Origin: an uncultured Gammaproteobacteria bacterium
GTDB lineage: Bacteria > Pseudomonadota > Gammaproteobacteria > Magnimaribacterales > Magnimaribacteraceae
Length of the DNA: 64,000 bases
Direction: 5' to 3'
Assembly (NCBI GenBank): GCA_913045055.1
Contig: CAJWPI010000002.1
Location: 17,803-81,802 of the forward strand
Within the stretch, counting starts at the first letter, position 1; each line of letters starts with the position of its first letter. Positions 1-9,719 of this stretch are shown here, in pieces. Under the pieces are notes generated by a model, which was not told the origin of the DNA, did not search any database, and saw only the letters and a list, made by a program, of their open reading frames with translations. The position numbers were made by a program, and so were the translations under genes.

Positions 1-224
1 ATGGCCCATGTTCCTACCCAAGTATGAACACTAAAAGATAAAAGGAACAGCGTAGTAAATATCTTCATAAAAACATTTTGAAATAACCCTTCCCAAACAT
101 CAAAACTTATTGGAGCATTATGAAAAACAAAAAAAGTTAGATATATACAATAAACCAAAAGAATTAATGCAGTAATTCTGACTGCTAAAAAATCTTTAGT
201 ACCTGACCCAAATATACCTTTCAT
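1..224 (-). CDS. sdhD: Succinate dehydrogenase membrane anchor SdhD (partial, 3' end outside window)
   Basis: This ORF is not in the supplied track; I translated it by hand. It starts at the ATG complementary to 222-224, one base after the sdhC stop, and runs off the window after 74 codons. Two hydrophobic segments are visible (about residues 17-34 and 53-66). They are followed by HTWVGTWA, where His67 matches the heme b ligand of SdhD (E. coli HAWIGMW). Arg16 fits the conserved N-terminal arginine. SdhD with SdhC anchors SdhAB in the inner membrane and forms the quinone site of complex II. The gene order sdhC-sdhD and the tight spacing support the call. sdhA and sdhB presumably follow to the left, outside the window. 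Confidence 0.9.
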   Translation of the reverse strand, partial: MKGIFGSGTKDFLAVRITALILLVYCIYLTFFVFHNAPISFDVWEGLFQNVFMKIFTTLFLLSFSVHTWVGTWA

Positions 225-225
225 A

Positions 226-615
226 CTAAATAAAGAACTTAATAAATAATAAGATAGAAACTAAAAGAGAAATCACATTATAAATCCATGAAATAAAACT
301 CCCTGATCTTAGATCTTCCCCTATGCCAAAAAAGTCAGAGATTATTTTTTTTACTCCTATTAAAGAGTGGTAAACAATACCAACTAAAAATAAATAAAAT
401 ATTACTTTCAAAAGTACTAGACTATTTAAATCTTCTAGAAGGTTTAAAAACTCTTCTTCGGAAGACAAAGATCTATCTAACATCCACACAGCAATAATAA
501 AAATCAAAAATAAAGCAAATCCTGAGACCCTATGCAGAATTGAAGATATTCCTATTATGGGGAGGTCAATTGCCAAAAGGTTTAGGTAAACTGGACGATT
601 ATCTTTTTCTTTCAT
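226..615 (-). CDS. sdhC: Succinate dehydrogenase cytochrome b556 subunit SdhC
   Basis: A 129-aa protein, the same length as E. coli SdhC, with three hydrophobic segments. The N-terminal SILHRVSG motif carries the quinone-site Ser25 and Arg29 (Ser27/Arg31 in E. coli). His83 in VYHSLIGVKK is the expected heme b ligand. It acts in the inner membrane as one of the two anchors of complex II, linking the TCA cycle to ubiquinone. It is the first gene of an sdhCD operon and is separated from the upstream MFS gene by 61 bp, so a promoter probably lies there or inside the MFS gene. Confidence 0.95.
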   Translation of the reverse strand: MKEKDNRPVYLNLLAIDLPIIGISSILHRVSGFALFLIFIIAVWMLDRSLSSEEEFLNLLEDLNSLVLLKVIFYLFLVGIVYHSLIGVKKIISDFFGIGEDLRSGSFISWIYNVISLLVSILLFIKFFI

Positions 616-676
616 TAGGCTTTCTAAGCAGTAATACTGGGAATAACTTAATTATAATTTGGCAATAAGGTGAATG

Positions 677-1951
677 CTATAAAGTTTTGTCTGATAAGTT
701 ATCTTTCCTAATATTTGAAGCTATTAAGAATACAGTAACAAAAATAGGAAGAATGGTTAAAAAAGGATAAGAAGGAGAAATTTCATATAAAAACCCTCCT
801 AAAAAAGGACCTATAGAAAATCCTAATCCAGGAGCTACCATTGCCAAACCTACTGCTGCTCCTTGACTATCTGAGTCAGCATTTAAAGAAGCTGCAGCTG
901 TGTACCCAGGTGTGCCTAAGCCCATTCCAAGACCAATTAGCATCATACCCCCAACATAAACATTAAAATTAGAAGCATAAACAGCTATCAAAGTTCCCAT
1001 AATAAAAAAAGGCGTAGACCATTGGATTAATCTTATAGGTGGAACTTTTATTTTTTGTACTATTGTTAACTGTGCAACTATTGAAGTTAGTGCCATAAAA
1101 CCTAAAGCTATGCCTAGGCTTTGTTGAGTTACAAGAATGCTCAAAGAGAAAGTATCTTGTAAATAGAAAGCTGTAATAGATTGAATAATTGCAAAAGATG
1201 AAAAAATTAAAACTCCTGTTGATATAAGCATTAAATTTCTTTTTTCAAAGTTAAATGCTTGTTTGGTTGAGTTGGTTTCTTTTTTTATAAAAGACTCAGG
1301 TAAATAGAAATAGACAAATAAAAGTGCAATAACCATTAGAAGTGTCATAAAGAGAAGTGGAATGAGCCTTCCATAAGGCTCCAAGAAAGAAGGAAAAATA
1401 GATGTTTCAGCAAAGAGAAAAGCAATGAATGCTACTAAAACTGGTCCTAGAATAGTACCTATATTATTTGCAGCACCAAATTGACCCATTCCAGCAGATC
1501 TATTCTCTTCTGTTGTCACGTCTGCAACTGTAGCTCCTGTAGCTGGCCTCATACCAGCCCCCAAAGCAGAATTGAGGACTCGTGCTAGCAAGATTAAAAA
1601 AATAAGTGTTGTGAAAGTAAAGAAACCTATCAGCCCCAAATAAGCGATCCAACAAAAAATAAGAGTAGAAAAAATATATCCTATTAAGCCAATCAAAAGT
1701 ACAAATTTTCTTCCTTTTCTATCACTTAACCTACCCCAATATGGCGTAAATATTAAAAACATTAAAGCTGAAATAGAAACTAGAGAGGTAATCAATTTAA
1801 CACTAAAGCCTAACTCTCTTCCTATTAGTGGCATTGTTTGCCAGTAGACTGATTGGCCCATGCTTACAAAAATTACTGTAGGAATTAAGAGAGCTATTAT
1901 TCTTTTATTTCTAGAGTGTGAATTAATGACTTTTCCCTTTTTCTTTATCAA
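677..1951 (-). CDS. MFS transporter (TetA/multidrug-type)
   Basis: A 424-aa protein with about 12 hydrophobic segments. The family signature between TM2 and TM3 is present (GRLSDRKGRKFVL), and a motif-C-like segment (GAANNIGTILGPVLVAF) lies in TM5. These place it in the drug:H+ antiporter branch of the major facilitator superfamily, in the inner membrane. The substrate cannot be told from sequence. The annotated start overlaps the 3' end of the prolyl oligopeptidase gene by 29 nt. A start a little downstream is possible, because the first roughly 18 residues are polar and precede TM1. It is the last gene before sdhC and is probably co-transcribed with der and the peptidase. Confidence 0.88.
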   Translation of the reverse strand: MIKKKGKVINSHSRNKRIIALLIPTVIFVSMGQSVYWQTMPLIGRELGFSVKLITSLVSISALMFLIFTPYWGRLSDRKGRKFVLLIGLIGYIFSTLIFCWIAYLGLIGFFTFTTLIFLILLARVLNSALGAGMRPATGATVADVTTEENRSAGMGQFGAANNIGTILGPVLVAFIAFLFAETSIFPSFLEPYGRLIPLLFMTLLMVIALLFVYFYLPESFIKKETNSTKQAFNFEKRNLMLISTGVLIFSSFAIIQSITAFYLQDTFSLSILVTQQSLGIALGFMALTSIVAQLTIVQKIKVPPIRLIQWSTPFFIMGTLIAVYASNFNVYVGGMMLIGLGMGLGTPGYTAAASLNADSDSQGAAVGLAMVAPGLGFSIGPFLGGFLYEISPSYPFLTILPIFVTVFLIASNIRKDNLSDKTL

Positions 1952-4058
1952 TACGTAACAAAAAAGCGTACTCCATAGCTACTTCCTTTAGAGATGCAAA
2001 TCTACCACTGATACCGCTATGTCCTGCAGTTAAATTAGCTTTCATCAGTATAGGGTTATTAGATTTATTAAATTCTCTTATTTTTGCAACATACTTTGCA
2101 GGTTCATAGTATTGGACTTGTGAATCCCACAGCCCTGTTGTGACTAAAATACTGGGATAATGATAAGCTTTTATATTGTCATAAGGAGAATAACTCAGAA
2201 TATATTTAAATTCTCTCTCGTCTTCTGGATTACCCCATTCACTATATTCCCCAGTTGTTAAGGGAATAGATGAGTCAGACATAGTTGTAACTATATCAAC
2301 GAAAGGAACATTAGATATTACACCTTTAAAGAGTTCAGGTTTTTGATTAACCACTGCTCCCATCAAAAGACCTCCTGCACTTCCACCTCCAGCGTAAACC
2401 CTTTCTCTGTGACCATATCCCTTATTTAATAGACTCTCAGTTACATCTATAAAGTCATTAAAGGTATTCTTTTTTTTCATCATTTTACCGTCTTCATACC
2501 ACTTTCTTCCCAACTCTTGTCCACCTCTAATATGAGCAACAGCAAATACAAATCCTCTGTCTATCAAAGAAATCCTAGAATAGCTAAATCCTGTATCCAT
2601 AGAAATGCCATAAGAACCATAACCATAAACAAATAAGGGGTTGCTACCTCTTATGAAAGAATCTTTTCTATAAATAAGTGATACAGGAATTGAAGTGTTA
2701 TCTCTCCCTTTAATAAAAAATCTCTCAACTTTATATCTATTTGGTTCAAAAGGTCCTTTAACTTCTACTTGTTTCAAAAGTTTTTTTCTAGATGATTTAA
2801 GGCTTATAGAATAAACAGTATCTGGTGTTCTTAAACTTGAGTAGCCAATATAAAACTTAGTATTTTCATATTCTGGGTTCGCAGCAAAATAAGTTTCATA
2901 TGTTTGGTCTTGAAAGTTAACAAATTTGTGAGAGTTGTCGTTCTTGTCAATTAAACGAAAATTACTTAATCCTTTAGATCTCTCTAAAGTTACTAGATGT
3001 GTAGGAAAAGATAAAAAAGATTGAATTAAAATCTCTTCGTTATGAGGTAGTAATTCTTGCCAATTAGTTTTTTTAGTTGACTGATTTTTGGGTACACTCA
3101 TTAGACGAAAATTCTTTGCTTTCCAATTAGTGCGAATAATCATTAGATCACCATCATCTTCTACTGAATAAATATGATTCTTTTCTCTTTTTAAGACAGT
3201 ATTTGGAAGGTCACTAGGTGAAGAAGAATCTATTAATAAAGTCTCAGAACTTGTAGTGCTAGATATATAAATCTCAACATACTTCTTAGACCTTGTATTG
3301 CCTACAGAAACATGAAAGGTATTATCCTCCTCTTGATAAATTAGAACATCTTCACTTTGTTTATCTCCAATTCTATGACGATAGACTTGATAAGGGAGTA
3401 AGGTTTCAGGATCTCTCTTAACGTAAAAAATAAATTTGCCATCTTTAGACCATGCAATGTCTCCGGATGTACCAGTTAGTCTTTCATCTAAGAAAGAATC
3501 ACTAGAAATCCTTTTAATTCTTATGATGTACTCTCGTCTTCCCGTTAAATCTTCGGCAAAAGCTAGCTTATTTTCAGAAGGGGAAATACTCCAATTAGAA
3601 AGTTGATAAAAGTTTTTCCCTTCTGCTAACCCGTTAACGTCTAAGATGACTTGTTCTTTTAGAGTATTTTTGTTTCTTCTAATGTAAATAGGATACTCTC
3701 TATCTTGCTTGTATCTTCGGTAATACTCATAAGACCCCATAGGCACAGGAACTGAATCTTCCTTTTTAGGAATTCTTGATACTATCTCGTTAAAGATTTC
3801 TTTTCTATAATCAACACCAGATCTAAACCAACTTTCTAAGTATTTGTTTTCTTGCTTTAGGTGTTTAATTACTTCTTTATTACTCCTAGAATCATCTCTC
3901 ATCCAATAATAATTATCGATCCTCTCAACCCCATGAGCTTCAAATTTTTTAGGTATTTTTTTTGCTATAGGAGGTTTCAAATCATCTAACTCTTGAGTAA
4001 GCACATAGTTTAAAAAAATATTTAGTAAGACGAAAAAGAAAATTTTAAAAAAATTCAC
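1923..4058 (-). CDS. Prolyl oligopeptidase family serine peptidase (S9A, oligopeptidase B-like), exported
   Basis: A 711-aa S9 peptidase with an N-terminal beta-propeller (about residues 40-420) and a C-terminal alpha/beta hydrolase. The nucleophile motif GGGSAGG carries the Ser, the region DSQVQYYEPAKY the likely Asp, and AGHSG the His. YGSYGISMD is typical of oligopeptidase B. These enzymes cleave short peptides, often after basic residues. Unlike the usually cytosolic E. coli PtrB, this protein begins with a hydrophobic stretch (FFKIFFFVLLNIFLNYVL) that looks like a signal peptide or anchor, so it probably acts in the periplasm. The start overlaps the der stop by 4 nt, which indicates translational coupling. 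Confidence 0.92.
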   Translation of the reverse strand: MNFFKIFFFVLLNIFLNYVLTQELDDLKPPIAKKIPKKFEAHGVERIDNYYWMRDDSRSNKEVIKHLKQENKYLESWFRSGVDYRKEIFNEIVSRIPKKEDSVPVPMGSYEYYRRYKQDREYPIYIRRNKNTLKEQVILDVNGLAEGKNFYQLSNWSISPSENKLAFAEDLTGRREYIIRIKRISSDSFLDERLTGTSGDIAWSKDGKFIFYVKRDPETLLPYQVYRHRIGDKQSEDVLIYQEEDNTFHVSVGNTRSKKYVEIYISSTTSSETLLIDSSSPSDLPNTVLKREKNHIYSVEDDGDLMIIRTNWKAKNFRLMSVPKNQSTKKTNWQELLPHNEEILIQSFLSFPTHLVTLERSKGLSNFRLIDKNDNSHKFVNFQDQTYETYFAANPEYENTKFYIGYSSLRTPDTVYSISLKSSRKKLLKQVEVKGPFEPNRYKVERFFIKGRDNTSIPVSLIYRKDSFIRGSNPLFVYGYGSYGISMDTGFSYSRISLIDRGFVFAVAHIRGGQELGRKWYEDGKMMKKKNTFNDFIDVTESLLNKGYGHRERVYAGGGSAGGLLMGAVVNQKPELFKGVISNVPFVDIVTTMSDSSIPLTTGEYSEWGNPEDEREFKYILSYSPYDNIKAYHYPSILVTTGLWDSQVQYYEPAKYVAKIREFNKSNNPILMKANLTAGHSGISGRFASLKEVAMEYAFLLRIDKEKGKSH

Positions 4059-5437
4059 TTTTTTCTTCTTTTCTTTATTAACCTTTTTCTCTTCTTCTTT
4101 TGCCTTTCTGAAAGAATATTCTTCTTATTTTCAAAAGGATTCTCACCTTCACGAAATTTGATTTGTAAAGAACTGGATTCAAAACCAATCTCAGTCCTAA
4201 AGTAATTTTCTAAATATCTTTTATATGATACAGATAAATTTTTTGTATTGTTTCCATGAATTAAGATTGTAAAAGGGTCCTTTTTTAAAAGATTTACATA
4301 TCTTAATTTCGGTCTAAACCTTCCTTTTATAGGAGGGCTGTGTTCTGAAAGGGCCTTTTTAAGAATATTATTTAAAAAAGATGTATCTATATCCTTTCTG
4401 CTAGAAATATAAGCTTTTTCTGCTTTACTTAATAAAGGTTTAACTCCCTTTCCATTTTTAGCTGATAACAGTTGAATCTTAAGATAACTTGCAAACCTTA
4501 TATTTCTTGAAATGTCTTGTTTTAGATCTCCAATATCTTTTTTAGTTAAAAGGTCGGTCTTGTTTGCCCCTATTATCACTGGTCTTCTCAAAGCTAAGGA
4601 AAGACCTAGAAGATGGAGATCTTGATCTACTATTGATTCAGTTGAGTCTAGTAATAGAATTACCACATCGGATCTACGGATTGCTTCTAGAGATCTAGAT
4701 ACAGAAGATCTTTCAATACTTTCTTTTATAGATCTCTTTCTTCTAACGCCTGCAGTATCTATAAGCGTTAAATCTTTATTATTAAATTTTATAGGTACCT
4801 GTATTGAATCTCTGGTTGTGCCTGCTTCTTCTGAAACTATTGATCTATTTCCTCCTACTAACTTATTAATTAGAGTTGATTTACCAACATTCGGTCTTCC
4901 AATTATTGAAACTTTAATTTGATCTTTTTTTGCATCCTTCTCTGTTTTCTTTATGGTATCTATATTTAACAAAATATCGATAAGATCTGAGATTCCCTTA
5001 TTATGGGCAGTAGAGATAGCAAAAGTCTCTTTAAACCCAAGTTTTTCAAAATCTGAAACAAGGCTCTCCTGCTTATTTCCATCCACTTTATTTACAAGAA
5101 GATAAATGGGCTTATTTGATTTCCTGAGAAACTGAGATATTTCTTTGTCTAAAGGAAGCAACCCTTCCTTAACATCGACCATAAAAAACAAAATATCTGC
5201 TTCTTCAATAGCTAAATTAGTTTGTACTCTAATCGCTCGAGATAAATCCGAAGATTCTTTACTGATACCTCCAGTATCAATTAAAACTAGAGAAGTGCCA
5301 ATTACATTTCCATATTGTCTGTCTCTTGTTAAGCCAAAATGGTTTGCTACTAATGCTGTATTTGAACCTGTTAAAGCGTTAAATAGCGATGATTTGCCCA
5401 CATTTGGACGACCTATTAAAGCTACTACATTAGACAT
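4055..5437 (-). CDS. der: Ribosome assembly GTPase Der (EngA)
   Basis: A 460-aa protein with two tandem GTPase domains. The first has GRPNVGKSSLFN (P-loop), DTGG and NKVD; the second has GRPNVGKSTLIN, DTAG and NKTD. A C-terminal KH-like domain follows, ending in a strongly basic tail (KKKRKRLIKKRRKK). Der is an essential cytosolic GTPase for 50S subunit maturation. It lies directly downstream of bamB (42-nt gap), as in most gammaproteobacteria. Confidence 0.97.
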   Translation of the reverse strand: MSNVVALIGRPNVGKSSLFNALTGSNTALVANHFGLTRDRQYGNVIGTSLVLIDTGGISKESSDLSRAIRVQTNLAIEEADILFFMVDVKEGLLPLDKEISQFLRKSNKPIYLLVNKVDGNKQESLVSDFEKLGFKETFAISTAHNKGISDLIDILLNIDTIKKTEKDAKKDQIKVSIIGRPNVGKSTLINKLVGGNRSIVSEEAGTTRDSIQVPIKFNNKDLTLIDTAGVRRKRSIKESIERSSVSRSLEAIRRSDVVILLLDSTESIVDQDLHLLGLSLALRRPVIIGANKTDLLTKKDIGDLKQDISRNIRFASYLKIQLLSAKNGKGVKPLLSKAEKAYISSRKDIDTSFLNNILKKALSEHSPPIKGRFRPKLRYVNLLKKDPFTILIHGNNTKNLSVSYKRYLENYFRTEIGFESSSLQIKFREGENPFENKKNILSERQKKKRKRLIKKRRKK

Positions 5438-5479
5438 ATTCTTCCTATAGAACCGATAGAAAAGAGATTATAGATTGAT

Positions 5480-6640
5480 TTACTGAATGATAAGAGAAAT
5501 AAGACGTCCCGATTCATCTAGAGCAAGAAGGTCTTTTCCTTGATAAACAATTTCTTTAATTGGTTGTCTTGATACCTTTCTCCTTCCTATAAATGAACCA
5601 TCTCTTGCATCAAGAAGATGTATATACCCTTCAAAATCTCCAATAACTATTCCTTTATCAATTGTTACAGGAGAAGAAACGCTGCGTAATTTTAATCCTT
5701 CCTGTTGCCAAATGAGTACTCCCGAAGAAGCACCGAAGGCTTTTACTATATCTTTTTTATCAACAGCTATTATTCTGGAACGCGCCTCAGTTAAATCTCT
5801 TGTAGTAGATATATCTTCCTGCCAAACAAGCCTACCTGACCTGATGTCTATGGCAGAAATATTTCCTTGATAAGAAGCAGAAAAAAACAGTTCTCCTACT
5901 AGAATTGACTTACCATCTATATCTTTAATCCTTTCTAGTTCAGATTTCCCCTCATTAAGTGCTACAGGAATTTCCCATCTTACAGATCCTGAGTCTGGAT
6001 AAATCATGGCTACCTTTCCGTTTGCAAAAGCTGTAAAAAGAAAACCCTGCTCAAAGAAAGGAGTAGAAGTTCCTCTTAAACTCAATCTTGGCACGGTGGA
6101 TTGATGCACCCACCTTTCTTCTCCGGTTTTAAAGTCAAAGCCAGATATCACTCCATCAGAACTCTGTACAGCAACAATATCTCCGTTTGTAGTCGGTGGA
6201 GATAAGACTTCACTTGAAGTTTTGTTTCTCCATATTTCTTCTCCATTCTCTTCTTCTATAGAAATAATCTCTCCATCAATTGTTCCATAATGAAGCCTTT
6301 TAAATCCGAATCCTAATGCCCCTGATACTTGATCTCCTGTCTTTCTTGACCAAAGAGTTCTTCCTTTGTTTGTTGATAAAGCAACAAGATTCCCTTCAGA
6401 AGAAATAAAATATATTTTGTCATTGTTAATAACAGGAACGAACTTTCCTGTAAGACCTAATGCTCCTAAACCTTTATCCCATTTCTTACTAAAACTTGCT
6501 TCTTCTTTTATGGATACAAGCTCTGCAGGTTCTTCAACTTCTTCATCATCTCCCCAGAACTTCAACCATCCAAAAGAAGAACAACCGTTCATAAAGAAAC
6601 TTAGAAAAAGAATAATAAGAAAAAGATTTTTATTTATCAT
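5480..6640 (-). CDS. bamB: Outer membrane assembly lipoprotein BamB
   Basis: A 386-aa protein (E. coli BamB 392) with a lipoprotein signal ending in the lipobox MNGC (Cys20). It is followed by repeated PQQ-like beta-propeller blades such as GRTLWSRKTGD, NGEEIWRNKT, TGEERWVHQS and SGRLVWQEDI. BamB binds BamA on the periplasmic side of the outer membrane and aids insertion of beta-barrel proteins. Its start lies inside the end of yfgM (11-nt overlap). Position between yfgM and der is the conserved gammaproteobacterial arrangement. Confidence 0.95.
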   Translation of the reverse strand: MINKNLFLIILFLSFFMNGCSSFGWLKFWGDDEEVEEPAELVSIKEEASFSKKWDKGLGALGLTGKFVPVINNDKIYFISSEGNLVALSTNKGRTLWSRKTGDQVSGALGFGFKRLHYGTIDGEIISIEEENGEEIWRNKTSSEVLSPPTTNGDIVAVQSSDGVISGFDFKTGEERWVHQSTVPRLSLRGTSTPFFEQGFLFTAFANGKVAMIYPDSGSVRWEIPVALNEGKSELERIKDIDGKSILVGELFFSASYQGNISAIDIRSGRLVWQEDISTTRDLTEARSRIIAVDKKDIVKAFGASSGVLIWQQEGLKLRSVSSPVTIDKGIVIGDFEGYIHLLDARDGSFIGRRKVSRQPIKEIVYQGKDLLALDESGRLISLIIQ

Positions 6641-7286
6641 CGCTATCTGTTTGGAGGTCAGCTATTTTCATTCTAATAAGAGATTTAAGAGAAGAGCTTT
6701 GTGTAGATTCTAGAGCTTGTAAATAACTGATATTTGCTTCATTAAATCTATTAAGCTGAGACTCTGCATCCCCCTTCACTTCAAGCATCGCTCCATTTAA
6801 GACTTTAGCTTGTTTTACCACCTCAAGAGCTTCTTGAGGTTTTTCTAAAGAAAGAAGAATTTTAGCTAAACGTAATCTTGCTGTAGATTCAATTGGATCA
6901 TATTGGTTACCCCAACTAGAACTAGTGCTCTCAATAATATTTTTTAATTCTTTTGAAGCTTCTATTAAATCTCCATTTTCTACATAAATTTTAGAGAGAT
7001 GTAGAGAAGCCATATTTGCGTAAGGGGTATCAGTAAATCTTTCTATAAAATCTCTTATATTTTGCTTATTTTCTTGAGAGGTATCATCTAGAGACTCTAT
7101 AAAAACATGATATTCTTGAGCCAGTTCATGCCTTTGGTCTTGAGAAGCTTGAGTCCAATATTCAAAAAATAAAATTCCAGAAATAACAATAAATAATAAA
7201 AAAATAGCTACATATTTATATTTATTCCACCAAGAACTAATAAGTTCAAAGTTTTCTTCTTCTGATGAACTGAAAAAATTAGCCAT
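6630..7286 (-). CDS. yfgM: YfgM family periplasmic chaperone-network TPR protein
   Basis: A 218-aa protein with a short cytosolic N-terminus, one membrane segment (YVAIFLLFIVISGILFFEYW, about residues 28-47) and a periplasmic TPR-like helical region (for example ARLRLAKILLSLEKPQEAL). This is the layout of YfgM, which associates with SecYEG and PpiD and shares clients with periplasmic chaperones. It sits between hisS (2-nt gap) and bamB (overlap), as in E. coli. Confidence 0.9.
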   Translation of the reverse strand: MANFFSSSEEENFELISSWWNKYKYVAIFLLFIVISGILFFEYWTQASQDQRHELAQEYHVFIESLDDTSQENKQNIRDFIERFTDTPYANMASLHLSKIYVENGDLIEASKELKNIIESTSSSWGNQYDPIESTARLRLAKILLSLEKPQEALEVVKQAKVLNGAMLEVKGDAESQLNRFNEANISYLQALESTQSSSLKSLIRMKIADLQTDSDDK

Positions 7287-7288
7287 AT

Positions 7289-8563
7289 TTATGCTCTCAT
7301 TTTTTTAAATCTTTCTATTACTTCTTCTAAAGTTAACGTTACTTGTGAGCTCTCTTTTCTTAATTCTTTGAAAGAAATACTGTTATTTTTTAATTCTTCT
7401 TCACCTAAAATAAGGGTAACTTCTGCTCCAGAATTGTCAGCTCTTTTAAACTGAGAGCTTGCACTTTCTAATCCAAAATTTATTTTTAGATTCAAGTTTC
7501 TTATTTTTTCTCTTATTTCTTCAGAATATTTTATTGCAATAGGTATACTTTCCTCGGTAAGACAAACAAAAAAGACATCCAAACTAGTAGGTTTGTAGAG
7601 TGTATTTTTTTTATCTTCAAGAAGGAGTATCAACCTTTCCATGCCTATAGAAAACCCAACCCCAGGGCAAGGTTTACCCCCTAACTCTTCAACAAGATTA
7701 TCATATCTTCCACCTGCACAAATAGTATCTTGAGCACCAATGAGATTGCTCTTCCATTCAAAAACTGTCTTTTCATAATAGTCTAGACCCCTAACTAGTT
7801 TATTATTCAACAAGAAATTTACTTTAAGCTCATCCAAAGTATTTAGTAGTAGATCAAAATGCTCTTTAGATTCCTCATCTATAAAATCTCTTATATCTGG
7901 AGCTTCTGCAAGAAGTTTTCTTACGCTATCTAACTTTGAATCTAAAATCCTTAGAGGATTGTCTGTTAATTGCCTTAAAGAATTTTTATCAAGGTCGTTC
8001 TTATATCTTTCAAAATATTCTTTTAAGGCCTCTTTGTATTTTTTTCTGCTATCTGAATTGCCTAAAGTGTTTATTTCTAGGGTAAGTTCTTTATTAATTT
8101 TAAGTTCTTTCCATAGCCTTGCACAAACAGAGATTAATTCAGCTTCAATATAAGGGTGAGATACTCCGTAAGCTTCTAAACTGGACTGATGAAATTGTCT
8201 AGACCTTCCTTTTTGAGGTCTTTCGTATCTAAACATTGGTCCCATATACCACAATCTAGGAGATTCGGTCCTCAAAAGGTTGTTTGATATTGAAGCTCTT
8301 ACACAACTTGCAGTACCTTCAGGTCTTAAAGCGATGTTTTCACCTTTTCTATCTTCAAAAATATACATTTCCTTAGAAACTATGTCAGTAGTTTGACCAA
8401 TTGAGCGGTTGAATAAAGAGGTTTTCTCTACTAGAGGGAACCTTATTTCTTGATACCCATAAGAGGAAAAGATTTTTCTAATAGATGCTTCTGCTAATTG
8501 CCAAGTCCCCACCTCGCCAGGAGTTATATCTTTCATGCCTCTCAAAGGCTTAATATCAGCCAT
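7289..8563 (-). CDS. hisS: Histidyl-tRNA synthetase
   Basis: A 424-aa class II aminoacyl-tRNA synthetase, the same length as E. coli HisRS. Visible motifs are the motif-2 region with ALRPEGTASCVRA, the HisRS-specific LVRGLDYYEKTVFEW and AGGRYDNLVEELGG segments, and motif 3 (GFSIGMERLILL). A C-terminal anticodon-binding domain follows. It charges tRNA-His in the cytosol. It is placed between ispG and yfgM in the conserved rodZ-ispG-hisS-yfgM-bamB-der string. Confidence 0.97.
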   Translation of the reverse strand: MADIKPLRGMKDITPGEVGTWQLAEASIRKIFSSYGYQEIRFPLVEKTSLFNRSIGQTTDIVSKEMYIFEDRKGENIALRPEGTASCVRASISNNLLRTESPRLWYMGPMFRYERPQKGRSRQFHQSSLEAYGVSHPYIEAELISVCARLWKELKINKELTLEINTLGNSDSRKKYKEALKEYFERYKNDLDKNSLRQLTDNPLRILDSKLDSVRKLLAEAPDIRDFIDEESKEHFDLLLNTLDELKVNFLLNNKLVRGLDYYEKTVFEWKSNLIGAQDTICAGGRYDNLVEELGGKPCPGVGFSIGMERLILLLEDKKNTLYKPTSLDVFFVCLTEESIPIAIKYSEEIREKIRNLNLKINFGLESASSQFKRADNSGAEVTLILGEEELKNNSISFKELRKESSQVTLTLEEVIERFKKMRA

Positions 8564-8573
8564 ATATTAAATT

Positions 8574-9713
8574 TTAACTTTGTTTAATAATTAGTGCCTC
8601 TTCTTTGATTCTATCGGTGTGTATTTTTTCCCTTATCAAAGACTCTAAATGATCCACTAAACTATCGCTCCCTATTTTGTGATCAGGTTTTCCATTTATA
8701 TATATTAGATTTTTTGGAGATGCTCCTGTCACGCCTATATCAGCATGTTTAGACTCCCCTGGACCGTTAACATAACAACCAATAACTGCGACATCTAAAT
8801 TTTCTTCAAAATCTTCGAACCTTTTCTCTAACTCATTCATAGTACCTATAACATCAAAATTCATCCTTGAACAGCTGGGACAAGCTATAAAATTTATACC
8901 TCTTGATCTGAGTTTCAAACTTTTTAGAAGATCAAAACCAACTTTTATCTCATCTACTGGATCAGAAGCTAAAGAGATTCTTATAGTATCACCAATACCT
9001 TCATAAAGTAGAATACCTAAACCTATGGAAGACTTAACAGTGCCAGATCTAAATGCACCTGCTTCAGTTATTCCTAGATGAAGAGGTTGATCAATAAGAG
9101 TAGCAATTTTTCTATAGCTTTCTACTGTTAAAAAAACATCAGAAGCCTTTATGCTCAGTTTGAAGTCATTAAAGTTTAGAGATTGTAAAATGTTAACATG
9201 ACCCATTGCTGATTCTACTAGAGCATCTGAATTTGGCTCTCCATACTTCTTTTGCAATTTTTTTTCTAAAGAACCAGCATTTACTCCTATCCTTATTGGC
9301 ACTCCATGATCTTTGGCAGCAGAAACAACCATTTTTACTTTGTCTTTTTTTCCAATATTACCAGGGTTAATTCTTAAACAGTCTGCACCTTGCTTTAAAA
9401 CTTCTAATGCCAACTTAAAATCAAAGTGGATGTCAGCTATTAAAGGTATATCTACTTGATTTTTTATCAAACCAAAAGCCTCTACTGACTCTATATCTGG
9501 TGTAGAAATCCGAATTAAATCAGCTCCAGCTTTTACTAATTGATTAATTTGGGAAATGGTTGATTTTATGTCTGTGGTTTCAGTATTAGTCATGCTTTGT
9601 ACTGAGATAGGAGCACCACCGCCAACGGGAACATTCCCAACCATTATCTGTTTAGATCTTCTTCTATTAATCTGGCAAGGTAAATTCAAGGCAATCTCCC
9701 GAAGGTAAGACAA
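8574..9713 (-). CDS. ispG: 4-hydroxy-3-methylbut-2-enyl-diphosphate synthase IspG (GcpE)
   Basis: A 379-aa enzyme of the MEP isoprenoid pathway. It has an N-terminal TIM barrel ([12 protein letters not shown] near the start) and a C-terminal [4Fe-4S] domain with the ligands CPSC and CYVNGPGE (three Cys plus Glu). It converts MEcPP to HMBPP using reduced ferredoxin or flavodoxin and depends on Fe-S supply from the isc operon nearby. Adjacent to hisS (10-nt gap) and rodZ. Confidence 0.97.
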   Translation of the reverse strand: MSYLREIALNLPCQINRRRSKQIMVGNVPVGGGAPISVQSMTNTETTDIKSTISQINQLVKAGADLIRISTPDIESVEAFGLIKNQVDIPLIADIHFDFKLALEVLKQGADCLRINPGNIGKKDKVKMVVSAAKDHGVPIRIGVNAGSLEKKLQKKYGEPNSDALVESAMGHVNILQSLNFNDFKLSIKASDVFLTVESYRKIATLIDQPLHLGITEAGAFRSGTVKSSIGLGILLYEGIGDTIRISLASDPVDEIKVGFDLLKSLKLRSRGINFIACPSCSRMNFDVIGTMNELEKRFEDFEENLDVAVIGCYVNGPGESKHADIGVTGASPKNLIYINGKPDHKIGSDSLVDHLESLIREKIHTDRIKEEALIIKQS

Positions 9714-9719
9714 TGCAGT

